This document shows, in pieces, positions 1 through 7,142 of a stretch of 27,887 bases of DNA (its first letter is position 1; every line of letters begins with the position of its first letter). The notes beneath the pieces were generated by a model. The model saw only the letters and a program-made list of their open reading frames with translations. It searched no databases and was not told where the DNA came from. This DNA comes from an uncultured Collinsella sp. (GTDB lineage Bacteria > Actinomycetota > Coriobacteriia > Coriobacteriales > Coriobacteriaceae): NCBI GenBank assembly GCA_958436995.1, contig CAUBMI010000024.1, positions 1 through 27,887 of the forward strand. The letters run 5' to 3'. Both the position numbers and the translations under genes were made by a program.

Positions 1-7
1 GAACGCG

Positions 8-52
8 AGGTCTTTGACCCGGAGAGTCCGAGGTACTTGTTGGTAAGACCTT
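8..52. repeat. Inverted repeat downstream of rpmB
   Basis: AGGTCTT at 8-14 is the exact reverse complement of AAGACCT at 46-52. A smaller hairpin CGGA/TCCG (20-23 with 27-30) sits inside. It lies just past the rpmB stop codon on the minus strand, so it could form a 3' hairpin on that transcript. No T-run follows in that direction, so it is not a convincing intrinsic terminator. Bases 1-54 contain no gene I can recognise. Confidence 0.35.
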
Positions 53-54
53 AT

Positions 55-243
55 TTAGGAGCGCGCAACCTTGCCGGACTTGAGGCAGGTGGAGCAAACG
101 TTCATCTTGCGACGGTGACCATCGACGACGACGTAGACGCGCTGGATGTTGGGGCGGAACTTACGGTTGGTGACGCGGTGAGAGTGGCTGATGGAGCGAC
201 CGGCAACGGGGTGCTTACCGCAAACTTCGCAAACTTTGGACAT
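55..243 (-). CDS. rpmB: 50S ribosomal protein L28
   Basis: This is a structural protein of the large ribosomal subunit. The 62-residue product begins MSKVCEVCGKHP and shows the L28 core with the conserved GRSISHSHRVTNRKF stretch near residues 15-29. It is the zinc-binding form, because two Cys pairs are present (C5/C8 and C50/C53). A longer reading frame extends upstream to 291, but the ATG at 243 is preceded by AGGAGGG (complement of 250-256) at proper spacing, and L28 proteins start here. The gene reads away from the pyrimidine operon. The four-Cys form is the kind that often has a Cys-free paralogue used under zinc limitation; no paralogue is in this window. Confidence 0.96.
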   Translation of the reverse strand: MSKVCEVCGKHPVAGRSISHSHRVTNRKFRPNIQRVYVVVDGHRRKMNVCSTCLKSGKVARS

Positions 244-297
244 AACTGACCCTCCTTGGGCGACAAACGAACATGTCGCGTTAACAAACAAGCCTGA

Positions 298-303
298 ACT
301 ATA
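298..303 (-). promoter_or_regulatory. Possible -10 element of the rpmB promoter
   Basis: The minus strand reads TATAGT here, a 5 of 6 match to the -10 consensus, about 55 bases upstream of the rpmB start. I see no good -35 at the usual distance. The transcript leader would contain a small inverted repeat, CGACA (261-265) with TGTCG (274-278). The call rests on the -10 match and position only. Confidence 0.4.
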
Positions 304-434
304 GCACAGAAGCAGCTCCCTGTGCGTAATCTACACAGAGATATTTCTCTTTTGGCGATAGTGCACACGCAACGGCCCTGGACGTAGATCCGATTTGCGT
401 GCAGCAGAGGGGATTATGCCAGCTCGTGCGTGCG

Positions 435-463
435 TTTTCAAGCTCGTCCCACAAATATATATA
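435..463 (+). promoter_or_regulatory. Possible distal promoter of the pyr operon
   Basis: TTTTCA (435-440) and TATATA (458-463) are separated by 17 bases, in an AT-rich patch that stands out from its GC-rich surroundings. A transcript from here would carry a leader of about 225 bases ahead of pyrR. A shorter alternative promoter is listed at 535-540. Between them, 244-694 holds no protein-coding gene that I can support. Confidence 0.3.
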
Positions 464-534
464 GGTTTATGGAGCACCTGCGCCCGTTTACGGATTGCCC
501 TGTATTTATGCTCGCAATTGAGCTCGAGGTTGGC

Positions 535-540
535 TACACT
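535..540 (+). promoter_or_regulatory. Possible proximal -10 element of the pyr operon
   Basis: TACACT (in GGCTACACTAT) matches 4 of 6 bases of the -10 consensus. Transcription would start near 547, directly before the attenuator structures that begin at about 550, which is where a PyrR-controlled leader would be expected to begin. The -35 region is poor (TTGAGC at 518-523 is too close). Confidence 0.4.
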
Positions 541-549
541 ATCCCTTGA

Positions 550-650
550 CCATTAAAGGGGTACGAGATACCCACATGGAATTACATAGCTGCCATAGAG
601 CAGCCCTTCCTGTGGGTGTCTGGTCCGCTTTGAGCGGTCGGGCATCTATT
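550..650 (+). promoter_or_regulatory. PyrR-type transcription attenuator leader
   Basis: Three mutually exclusive RNA structures can be drawn by hand. (1) A hairpin GGGTA/TACCC (559-563 with 569-573) with a possible lower stem CCAT/ATGG (550-553 with 576-579). Its loop region ACGAGA resembles the CNGNGA loop of Bacillus PyrR-binding RNA, differing at the first base. (2) A long stem 567-581 with 607-620 (14 pairs, bulged T577), capped by GCTGC/GCAGC (589-593 with 600-604). (3) The terminator at 611-650. Structure 2 shares bases with both others. That matches the Bacillus logic: PyrR plus UMP holds structure 1, which blocks the antiterminator 2 and frees the terminator 3. The pairing is seen in the sequence; the PyrR role is inferred. 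Confidence 0.65.
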
Positions 651-655
651 TTTTT
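611..655 (+). terminator. Leader terminator upstream of pyrR
   Basis: The inner stem is CCGC/GCGG (625-628 with 634-637), with outer pairing of 611-622 against 639-650 across a small internal loop (GT/T). A run of seven T residues follows at 649-655. It ends about 40 bases before the pyrR start codon, so it could stop transcription before the operon. Confidence 0.65.
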
Positions 656-694
656 GACTGTGTCAGCAGTCAAGACATGTGAGGAAGGAGATCG

Positions 695-1279
695 ATGGGC
701 ACGACTTCCCCCAAGGCGGTCATCATGGACGAGACCGCCGTCAATCGAGCGATGACCCGCATCGCGCACGAGATCCTCGAGCGCAACGAGGGCTGTGAAG
801 ACCTCGCTCTGGTCGGCATCGTCACGCGCGGCGACCTTCTGGCAAAGAAGCTCGCCGAGGAGATCAAGGAGATCGAGGGCGTCGAGGTTCCGCTCGGCAG
901 CCTGGACATCAGCTTCTACCGCGATGACTATGCGACCAATTTCGCTCCCGCGATCCACGCTACCAACATTCCCTTCAGCGTCGACGGCAAGCGCGTCGTG
1001 CTGGTGGACGACATCCTGTATACGGGCCGTACTATCCGCGCCGCTCTGGATGCCGTCATGGACCTGGGCCGTCCGAGCCGCATCGAGCTGGCAGTTCTCG
1101 TTGACCGCGGTCACCGTGAGCTCCCCATCTCGCCGGACTTTGTCGGCAAGAACGTTCCCTCGTCGCATGAGGAGAACGTGCACCTATATATGAAGGAAGT
1201 CGACGGCCACACCGCTGTCGAGATTAACGACGTCGCGCCGGGTTCCCACGTGGGCTCCGCGCCGCTGGGAGGTGAGTAG
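695..1279 (+). CDS. pyrR: PyrR bifunctional pyr operon regulator / uracil phosphoribosyltransferase
   Basis: PyrR senses UMP and binds pyr mRNA to cause attenuation; many members also convert uracil and PRPP to UMP. The 194-residue product has the type I phosphoribosyltransferase fold. The PRPP loop VVLVDDILYTGRT lies at residues 101-113, and the conserved LVDRGHRELPI region follows. The N-terminal part (ALTRIAHE-like, then GIVTRGDLLAKKLAEEI) is also typical. The ATG at 695 has AAGGAG four bases upstream. The C-terminus runs about 15 residues beyond the Bacillus protein. It is the first gene of the pyr operon and lies behind an attenuator it probably controls. Its stop codon is five bases before the pyrB start. 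Confidence 0.95.
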   Translation: MGTTSPKAVIMDETAVNRAMTRIAHEILERNEGCEDLALVGIVTRGDLLAKKLAEEIKEIEGVEVPLGSLDISFYRDDYATNFAPAIHATNIPFSVDGKRVVLVDDILYTGRTIRAALDAVMDLGRPSRIELAVLVDRGHRELPISPDFVGKNVPSSHEENVHLYMKEVDGHTAVEINDVAPGSHVGSAPLGGE

Positions 1280-1283
1280 TACC

Positions 1284-2228
1284 GTGGCGTTCAACCATAA
1301 GCACCTGATCGACATTACCGAGTACTCCGAAGAGGACATCAAGCTCATCCTCGAGACCGCCAAGGCGTTCTCCGAGGTCAACGAGCGTGCGATCAAGAAG
1401 GTCCCCACGCTCAAGGGCAAGACCATCGTCAACATGTTCAACGAGCCCTCGACGCGCACCCGCAGCTCCTTCGAGCTCGCCGAGAAGCGCCTTTCGGCCG
1501 ACAGCCTTAACTTTGGCGGCTCCTCGACCTCCACGGTCAAGGGCGAGAGCCTCGTCGACACCGTCGAGACCCTCAACGCCTACAAGATCGACTGCATCGT
1601 CGTTCGCGATAAGCACGCCGGTGCTCCCTACATCGTCACGCAGAACTCGCCCGCGAGCGTTATCTGCGCCGGCGACGGCAAGCACAACCATCCCACGCAG
1701 GCCCTGCTCGACCTGTACACCATCTGGGAGCACAAGGGTGACTTCCACGGTCTTAAGGTCGCCGTCGTCGGCGATATCGCGCACTCCCGCGTCTGCGGCT
1801 CGCTGATCCCCGCCCTTAAGATCATGGGCTGCGAGACCTACGCCGTCGCCCCCGGCACGCTGCTGCCGCCGGCGCCCGAGGTCCTGGGCTGCGACCACGT
1901 GACGAGCGACCTCGATTCGGTACTCCCCGAGCTGGACGTCGTCTACATGCTGCGCGTGCAGCAGGAGCGCCTCGAGGGCGCTCCGTTCCCGACCATTCGT
2001 GAGTACCACAAGCTCTTCGGCCTGACCAAGGACCGCGAGAAGCTCATGAAGCCCGACGCGATCATCTGTCACCCGGGCCCCATCAACCGCGGCGTCGAGT
2101 TCGACTCCTATATGGCCGACCACCCGCAACGCTCCGTCATCCTGGAGCAGGTCTACGCCGGTATCTGCGTGCGTATGGCTATCCTGTATCTGCTGCTTGG
2201 AGGTGCCGATAATGGCCTTGCTTCTTAA
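1284..2228 (+). CDS. pyrB: Aspartate carbamoyltransferase catalytic subunit
   Basis: This enzyme joins carbamoyl phosphate and aspartate to make carbamoyl-aspartate, the committed step of pyrimidine synthesis. The 314-residue product has the carbamoyl phosphate site STRTR (56-60), HPTQ (136-139) and HPGPINRG from residue 263, all hallmark motifs. An earlier GTG at 1272 is in frame and would overlap pyrR, but it abuts the ribosome-binding site GGAGGTGA (1268-1275). The GTG at 1284 is eight bases beyond that site, so I chose it. No regulatory subunit (pyrI) is nearby, so this is probably a PyrI-independent enzyme. The 3' end overlaps pyrC by 17 bases. Confidence 0.94.
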   Translation: MAFNHKHLIDITEYSEEDIKLILETAKAFSEVNERAIKKVPTLKGKTIVNMFNEPSTRTRSSFELAEKRLSADSLNFGGSSTSTVKGESLVDTVETLNAYKIDCIVVRDKHAGAPYIVTQNSPASVICAGDGKHNHPTQALLDLYTIWEHKGDFHGLKVAVVGDIAHSRVCGSLIPALKIMGCETYAVAPGTLLPPAPEVLGCDHVTSDLDSVLPELDVVYMLRVQQERLEGAPFPTIREYHKLFGLTKDREKLMKPDAIICHPGPINRGVEFDSYMADHPQRSVILEQVYAGICVRMAILYLLLGGADNGLAS

Positions 2229-3501
2229 GAATGCCCACGTCGTCGACCCGTCCGTCGAGCTTGACGGTGTCGTTGACGTCCTGATTGACGGCGATAAGAT
2301 CGCCGAGGTCGGCGAGAATCTCGCCGTCGAGGGAGCCGAGGTCCGCGACCTTTCCGGCAAATATCTCGTCCCCGGCCTGGTGGATATGCACGTTCACCTT
2401 CGCGAGCCCGGCTACGAGGTCAAAGAGGACATCGAGAGCGGCACCCGTGCAGCTGCCAAGGGCGGCTTTACCGGCGTGTGCGCCATGCCCAACACCGATC
2501 CCGTCACCGATAACGGCACCGTCGTGGAGTTCGTCAAGTCCCGCGCTGCCGAGGTCGGCCACTGCCGCGTCTATCCGTCGGGAGCCATGACCCGCGGTCT
2601 TAAGGGCGAGGCCATGTCCGAGATGGGCGATATGGTCGCCCACGGCGCCGTCGCCTTCACTGACGACGGTCGTGGCGTGCAGGGCGCGGGCATGCTCCGT
2701 CGCTGCATGGACTACGGCAAGATGTTCGGCAAGGTCTTTATGAGCCACTGCCAGGACGAGGACCTGGTCGGCCACGGCCAGATCAACGAGGGCAAGGTCT
2801 CGACCCGTCTGGCTCTCGAGGGCTGGCCGGCTGCCGGCGAGGAGCTCCAGATCGCCCGCGACATCGAGATCGCCAAGCTGACCGGTGCCAAGCTGCACAT
2901 CCAGCACATCTCCACCGCCCATGGCCTGGAGCTCGTGCGTGCCGGTAAGGCAGCTGGCGTGCAGGTCACCTGCGAGGCCACGCCGCACCACATGTTCCTG
3001 ACCGAGAACGACCTGGACGAGACCTACAACACCTCGCTCAAGGTCAACCCGCCGCTGCGTACCGACGAGGACGCCGAGGCTATCCGTCAGGGCGTCATCG
3101 ACGGTACCGTCGACGCTATCGTCACCGACCACGCTCCCCATACTCCGTGGGAGAAGGCCCGCGAGTTCGAGCTGGCGCCCTTCGGCATGATCGGCCTCGA
3201 GACTTCGCTGTCGCTCGTGCTCACCGAGCTGGTCAACACGGGCATGATGAGCATGGGTCGCATGGTCGAGCTCATGGCCATCAAGCCTCGTGAGATCCTG
3301 GGCCTCGACCAGGTTCAGGTCAAGGCGGGCTCCGTTGCCGACCTGACTGTCTTCGACGCGTCTGCCACTTGGACGGTCGGCGAGGACGGCTACGAGTCGC
3401 GTGCCGAGAATTCCGGTTTTGCCGGCCGCACGCTCACCGGTCGTGCCACCGATGTGTTTGTCGGCGGCAAGCAGACGCTCGCCGACGGCTGCATCTGCTA
3501 G
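2212..3501 (+). CDS. pyrC: Dihydroorotase
   Basis: Dihydroorotase closes carbamoyl-aspartate to dihydroorotate. The 429-residue product is a class I, zinc-dependent amidohydrolase. It has the metal-binding DMHVHLREPG (H60 and H62), HISTAHG, EATPHH, and the catalytic DHAPH at 306-310. The length is normal for the Gram-positive type enzyme. The ATG at 2212 is eight bases past GGAGG (2199-2203), which lies inside the end of pyrB, so translation is likely coupled. A longer frame from 2197 has no suitable ribosome-binding site. A strong hairpin follows the stop codon, so pyrK and later genes may be expressed at a lower level. Confidence 0.96.
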   Translation: MALLLKNAHVVDPSVELDGVVDVLIDGDKIAEVGENLAVEGAEVRDLSGKYLVPGLVDMHVHLREPGYEVKEDIESGTRAAAKGGFTGVCAMPNTDPVTDNGTVVEFVKSRAAEVGHCRVYPSGAMTRGLKGEAMSEMGDMVAHGAVAFTDDGRGVQGAGMLRRCMDYGKMFGKVFMSHCQDEDLVGHGQINEGKVSTRLALEGWPAAGEELQIARDIEIAKLTGAKLHIQHISTAHGLELVRAGKAAGVQVTCEATPHHMFLTENDLDETYNTSLKVNPPLRTDEDAEAIRQGVIDGTVDAIVTDHAPHTPWEKAREFELAPFGMIGLETSLSLVLTELVNTGMMSMGRMVELMAIKPREILGLDQVQVKAGSVADLTVFDASATWTVGEDGYESRAENSGFAGRTLTGRATDVFVGGKQTLADGCIC

Positions 3502-3521
3502 CATAGCCTTATCGCTTTTGT

Positions 3522-3554
3522 GCGCGGCGCCCTTGCGGTGCCGCGCTTTCTGTT
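3522..3554 (+). terminator. Hairpin with T-rich tail between pyrC and pyrK
   Basis: GCGCGGCGCC (3522-3531) pairs with GGTGCCGCGC (3537-3546) as a 10-base-pair stem with one G-U pair and a five-base loop, followed by TTTCTGTT. It begins about 20 bases after the pyrC stop codon. The T tail is interrupted, so partial termination or an mRNA-stabilising role is more likely than a full stop. Confidence 0.6.
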
Positions 3555-3593
3555 CGCCTGAACCATGCAACCGCATGGGGGATTGGAGCGTCT

Positions 3594-4385
3594 ATGCCCA
3601 CACCTTCCACTGCACGCATGCACGACTTCGAGGTCGTCTCGAACAAGGAGATCGCCGAGGGCATCTTCTCGCTCGTAATCTCGGCCCCCAAGCTTGCAAG
3701 TGCGCTCAAGCCCGGTCAGTTTGTGAACATCGCCGTGCCCGGCGATGCCTCTTCGCTGCTTCGCGTGCCCCTGAGCTTCTATCGCGCCGACGCCCAGGCC
3801 GGCACCGTCGAGCTGTGGTACGCCGTCGTGGGCGACGACACCCGCCGTCTGTCGCAGATGGCCCCCGGTTCCACTTCTAACCTGCTGGGCCCTGGCGGCC
3901 GCGGCTGGCTTGTTCCCGAGGGCACCAGGAAGGCGCTGCTCGTTGCGGGCGGCATCGGTGTTCCGCCCGTGCTGTGCCTTGCCGGCGTGCTCGTCGAGCA
4001 GGGTGTGGCCGTCGACGTGTGCCTGGGCTTTGGCACCGCGTCCAAGGCCGTGGGAGTCGATGAGTTCCGCGCGCTGTGCGATACGGTCAACGTGTGCACC
4101 GACGACGGCTCGCTCGGCACGCACGGTTTTTGCACCGATCCTGCCGCTGAGCTGCTTGGCGAGGGCGGCTACGACTACGTCGCCAGCTGCGGCCCCGCTG
4201 TCATGATGAAGAAAGTCGCCGCCGCTGCCGCCGAGGCCGGTGCGTACTGCGAGGTGTCCCTCGAGCGCATGATGAGCTGTGGCTTTGGCGCCTGCAACAC
4301 CTGCAATGTCGAGACGGTCGACGGTATGAAGGGTGCTTGCATGTGCGGCCCCGTGTTCGATGCTTCCAAGGTGGTGGTCTTCTAG
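3594..4385 (+). CDS. pyrK: Dihydroorotate dehydrogenase electron transfer subunit PyrK
   Basis: PyrK carries FAD and a 2Fe-2S cluster. It passes electrons from PyrD to NAD+, making the dehydrogenase of the class 1B type. The 263-residue product has a flavin-binding RVPLS (57-61), a nucleotide-binding GGIGVPP (119-125) and a C-terminal cysteine cluster at C229, C234, C237 and C249 or C251. The ATG at 3594 has GGAG five bases upstream; a later ATG at 3618 (MHDFEV) is also possible. The stop codon TAG shares its last base with the pyrD start, consistent with the two subunits being made together. Confidence 0.95.
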   Translation: MPTPSTARMHDFEVVSNKEIAEGIFSLVISAPKLASALKPGQFVNIAVPGDASSLLRVPLSFYRADAQAGTVELWYAVVGDDTRRLSQMAPGSTSNLLGPGGRGWLVPEGTRKALLVAGGIGVPPVLCLAGVLVEQGVAVDVCLGFGTASKAVGVDEFRALCDTVNVCTDDGSLGTHGFCTDPAAELLGEGGYDYVASCGPAVMMKKVAAAAAEAGAYCEVSLERMMSCGFGACNTCNVETVDGMKGACMCGPVFDASKVVVF

Positions 4386-5308
4386 TGGGTACCGTTAACA
4401 TGGCCGTCGATTTCGGCGGCGTCAAGATGCAGAACCCCATCAACACCGCAGCCGGTACCTTTGGCTACGGTTGGCAGTTCCAGAACTTCTTTGATGTTTC
4501 CCAGCTGGGCGCCATCACCACCAAGGGTTGCGCTGCCGAGCCCTGGCCCGGCAACCCCGCGCCCCGCATGGCCGAGATTCCCGGCGGTATGATCAACTCC
4601 GTGGGCCTTCAGAACCCCGGCGTGGCCGCCTTTGCCCGCGAGTCCGGTCCGTGGCTCGAACAGCTGTCCAAGGACGGCTGCCAGGTCATCTGTCAGGTTG
4701 CCGGCCACTCCGTTGACGAGTTTGTCCGCGCGCTCGAGATGTATGTCGAGCTGTGCCCCTGGGCTGCCGGCTACGAGATCAACGTGAGCTGCCCTAATAT
4801 CGCCGCCGGCGGTGCCGCCATGGGCTCCACGCCCGAGGGCGCCTCTTCCGTTATGGCTGCCTGCCGCAAGGTGACCGATAAACCGCTGTTCGTAAAGATG
4901 GCTCCGGTCAACGTCGCCGAGATCGCCAAGGCACTCGAGGCCGAGGGCGCCGACGGCCTTTCGGTCATCAATTCTATCCAGGGTATGGCCATTGACGTGC
5001 ACACCCGCAAGTCCCGTGTCGCCAAGCCCAAGGGCGGCCTTTCGGGCCCGCTGTGCCACCACATCGCCGTCCGTATGGTCTGGGAGGTCGCCCAGGCGGT
5101 CGATATCCCCATCAACGGTGTCGGCGGCGTCATGACCGGCGAGGATGCGGCCGAGTTTATCCTGGCCGGCGCCACCTGCGTGTCGGTCGGTATGGCCAAC
5201 TTTGTCGATCCGTGCGCCTCGATCAAGATCGCGCGCGAGCTCGAGGCTTGGGCAGAGTCCCAGGGCGTGAAGGATATCAACGAGCTGGTAGGTGCTTTCG
5301 AATGCTAG
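4385..5308 (+). CDS. pyrD: Dihydroorotate dehydrogenase B (NAD+), catalytic subunit
   Basis: This FMN enzyme oxidises dihydroorotate to orotate together with PyrK. The 307-residue TIM-barrel protein shows the family N-terminus (KMQNPINTAAGTFGYG), the active-site motif NVSCPN (133-138) with catalytic-base C136, and the phosphate-binding GVGGVMTGEDA near the C-terminus. Cysteine at the catalytic base is the class 1 feature and agrees with the adjacent pyrK. I chose the GTG at 4385, which overlaps the pyrK stop by one base and has AAGGTGG about nine bases upstream. The ATG at 4400 is an alternative that removes five residues. The 3' end overlaps pyrF. Confidence 0.95.
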   Translation: MGTVNMAVDFGGVKMQNPINTAAGTFGYGWQFQNFFDVSQLGAITTKGCAAEPWPGNPAPRMAEIPGGMINSVGLQNPGVAAFARESGPWLEQLSKDGCQVICQVAGHSVDEFVRALEMYVELCPWAAGYEINVSCPNIAAGGAAMGSTPEGASSVMAACRKVTDKPLFVKMAPVNVAEIAKALEAEGADGLSVINSIQGMAIDVHTRKSRVAKPKGGLSGPLCHHIAVRMVWEVAQAVDIPINGVGGVMTGEDAAEFILAGATCVSVGMANFVDPCASIKIARELEAWAESQGVKDINELVGAFEC

Positions 5309-6018
5309 AGAATGATGCCCGCGACCGCGTTATCGTCGCCCTCGACTGCGACCGTGAGCGTGCGCTCGAGCTCGCCCACGAGCTTTCTGGTCATGCGGCT
5401 TGGCTCAAAGTTGGCATGACGCTCTATTACGCTGAGGGCCCCGAGATCGTCAAGACCTTTAAGGACCTGGGCTTTAAGGTCTTCCTTGACCTTAAGTTCC
5501 ATGATATTCCGCATCAGGTTCGCGGTGCCGCCCGTTCGGCCTCGCTTGCCGGTGCCGACCTGCTTTCGGTTCACGGCTTGGGTTCGGGCGCTATGCTCGC
5601 CGCGTGTCGCGAGGGTGCCGAGGAGGCGCGTGAGGACCGTGCCAAACTTGTTGCCATCACCGTGCTCACGAGCATGAACCAGGATGCGCTGACCGAGATC
5701 GGTGTCGAGTCGCCCGTGGCCGAGGAGGCCGCCCGCCTGGCAAAGCTCGCTCAGGCCAACGGCATCGATGGCATCGTGTGCTCGCCGATGGAGGCTCACG
5801 ACATGCGTGAGCTGCTGGGTCCCGATGCCCTGATCGTGACTCCGGGTGTGCGTCCGGTGGGTGCCGCTCTTGGTGACCAGTCTCGTGTGGCGACGCCTTC
5901 CCAGGCTATCGAGCGTGGCGCAAGCCACATTGTGGTGGGCCGTCCCATCACCGGTGCCGACGATCCGGTTGCCGCCTTTGACGCCATCGTCGCCGAGCTG
6001 GTCGAAAACGTCGCGTAA
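5302..6018 (+). CDS. pyrF: Orotidine 5'-phosphate decarboxylase
   Basis: PyrF decarboxylates OMP to UMP, the last step of the pathway. The 238-residue product has the catalytic array DLKFHDIP (D63, K65, D68), K36 in the N-terminal strand (AWLKVG), and the phosphate-binding TPGVRP and VVGRPIT near the end. The ATG at 5302 overlaps the pyrD stop by seven bases and has a weak AGGTG about seven to nine bases upstream. It is the last gene of the operon. pyrE, which would provide its substrate, is not in the window. Confidence 0.96.
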   Translation: MLENDARDRVIVALDCDRERALELAHELSGHAAWLKVGMTLYYAEGPEIVKTFKDLGFKVFLDLKFHDIPHQVRGAARSASLAGADLLSVHGLGSGAMLAACREGAEEAREDRAKLVAITVLTSMNQDALTEIGVESPVAEEAARLAKLAQANGIDGIVCSPMEAHDMRELLGPDALIVTPGVRPVGAALGDQSRVATPSQAIERGASHIVVGRPITGADDPVAAFDAIVAELVENVA

Positions 6019-6064
6019 AAGATTCCCCTAAGTCACCACTTTTGGGTTCCATTAGCACAAATTT

Positions 6065-6158
6065 GCCCCTGTACCTGCGAAAACTTTCCTACCCTTTGTG
6101 TGGAATCGCAGGTCAGGGGCTTAACTTTGACCTCCGTATATTGCACTTTTCGCAGGTA
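6065..6158. repeat. Nested inverted repeats with TTTTCGCAGGT motif
   Basis: GCCCCTG-T-ACCTGCGA (6065-6080) is the reverse complement of TCGCAGGTCAGGGGC (6106-6120) apart from one extra T, giving a 15-base-pair stem around a 25-base loop. A third arm, TTTTCGCAGGTA (6147-6158), is an exact 12-base reverse complement of TACCTGCGAAAA (6072-6083), so two alternative foldings exist. No T-run follows, so a simple terminator for pyrF is unlikely. It may be a repetitive extragenic element or a regulator-binding region for mihF. A related motif appears upstream of comEA. Confidence 0.6.
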
Positions 6159-6182
6159 TCGTCTAATCTATGGAGCCGTCGA

Positions 6183-6214
6183 TTGGGCATTTAGTGCGTT
6201 TGACGTGCTAAAAT
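6183..6214 (+). promoter_or_regulatory. Promoter of mihF-gmk-rpoZ-thiI
   Basis: An extended -10, TG-C-TAAAAT (6206-6214), is present, with a weak -35 TTGGGC at 6183-6188 (20-base spacing). An inverted repeat TTGAC (6200-6204) with GTCAA (6215-6219) straddles the -10 and could be an operator. The likely start is near 6221, about 38 bases before mihF. Confidence 0.5.
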
Positions 6215-6258
6215 GTCAATTACTGCATCAGATATAACCCAACTATTTGGAGGTTCGA

Positions 6259-6567
6259 ATGGCACTCCCTCAGCTTACCGACGAGCAGCGCAAGCAGGCT
6301 CTTGAGAAGGCTGCTGCCGCACGTCACGCCCGCGCTGAGCTTCGCGAGCAGATCAAGAAGGGCGAGAAGTCCCTCGAGTCTGTGCTCAACTCCGATGACC
6401 CCATCGCTTCCCGCATGAAGGTTTCCACCCTCATCGAGTCTCTCCCCGGTTATGGCAAGGCCAAGGCCGCCAAGATCATGGAGGAGCTCGGTATCTCCGC
6501 TACCCGTCGCGTCCAGGGCCTCGGCGTCCGTCAGCGCGAGCAGCTCCTCGAGCAGCTGACCAAATAA
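6259..6567 (+). CDS. mihF: Integration host factor, actinobacterial type
   Basis: This is a small nucleoid-associated, DNA-bending protein of the actinobacterial mIHF family, unrelated in fold to the enteric IHF. The 102-residue product has a basic, Ala/Arg-rich N-terminal helix (QALEKAAAARHARAELREQIK). A C-terminal helix-two-turn-helix region follows, marked by VSTLIESLPGYGKAKAAKIM and LGISATRRVQGLG, which matches the mycobacterial and Streptomyces proteins. The ATG at 6259 follows GGAGG by five bases. It directly precedes gmk and rpoZ, as in mycobacteria, which supports the assignment. Codon use is highly optimised (many CTC, CGC, GAG), suggesting strong expression. Confidence 0.93.
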   Translation: MALPQLTDEQRKQALEKAAAARHARAELREQIKKGEKSLESVLNSDDPIASRMKVSTLIESLPGYGKAKAAKIMEELGISATRRVQGLGVRQREQLLEQLTK

Positions 6568-7137
6568 GTGAGCGCTCAGGATTCCAAGCTCTTTGTGATT
6601 TCTGGACCGTCAGGCGCAGGCAAGGGCACGCTCGTCACTCGTGTGCGCGAGCTCCGCTCGAACCTCGGCCTGACGGTTTCGGCTACCACGCGAGCACCAC
6701 GCAAAGGTGAGGTCGACGGCGTCAACTACTTTTTTCTGACGCGCGAGGAGTTCGACCGCCGCGTGGCAAACGGTGAGTTTGTTGAGTGGGCCGAGGTCCA
6801 CGGTAACTGCTACGGCACGTTGGTGAGCGAGGTCACATCCAAGCTCGCCTCTGGCTCGTCCTTGATTTTGGAGATCGATGTCCAGGGCGCCCTGCAGGTG
6901 AAGGAGCGTTTTCCCGAGGCCGTGCTGATTTTTATCAAGCCGCCTTCGCTTGAGGTGCTCCGCGAGCGTCTAGTCGGTCGCGGTACCGAGACGCCCGAGA
7001 CGATTGAGCTGCGTATGGCAAACGCCGCCGATGAGCTTGCCCTTGCCGACCGCTACGACGACGTCGTGGTTAATGACGATCTCGACCGCGCGACCGATGA
7101 GCTCGTTCGCGTTCTCGATATGCATGAAAGGATCTGA
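6568..7137 (+). CDS. gmk: Guanylate kinase
   Basis: Guanylate kinase phosphorylates GMP to GDP with ATP. The 189-residue product has the P-loop GPSGAGKG (13-20), the GMP-binding segment with SATTRAPRKGE, then YFF and EFVEWAEVHGNCYGT, and EIDVQGALQVK, all diagnostic. The start is GTG at 6568, immediately after the mihF TAA with no gap. No clear ribosome-binding site is seen, so translation probably depends on ribosomes finishing mihF. A five-base gap separates it from rpoZ. Confidence 0.95.
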   Translation: MSAQDSKLFVISGPSGAGKGTLVTRVRELRSNLGLTVSATTRAPRKGEVDGVNYFFLTREEFDRRVANGEFVEWAEVHGNCYGTLVSEVTSKLASGSSLILEIDVQGALQVKERFPEAVLIFIKPPSLEVLRERLVGRGTETPETIELRMANAADELALADRYDDVVVNDDLDRATDELVRVLDMHERI

Positions 7138-7142
7138 GGTCC

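Noticed and set aside
546..755. Possible leader peptide upstream of pyrR
   Set aside because: The frame starts with TTG without a ribosome-binding site, runs through the terminator hairpin and into pyrR, and has no pyrimidine-linked codon pattern. RNA structure explains the region better.
1272..1283. GTG at 1272 as the pyrB start
   Set aside because: It touches the ribosome-binding site GGAGG, leaving no spacing, while the GTG at 1284 is well placed.
6019..6120. Inverted repeat at 6065-6120 as the pyrF terminator
   Set aside because: The loop is 25 bases and no T-run follows on either strand, so it does not fit an intrinsic terminator.
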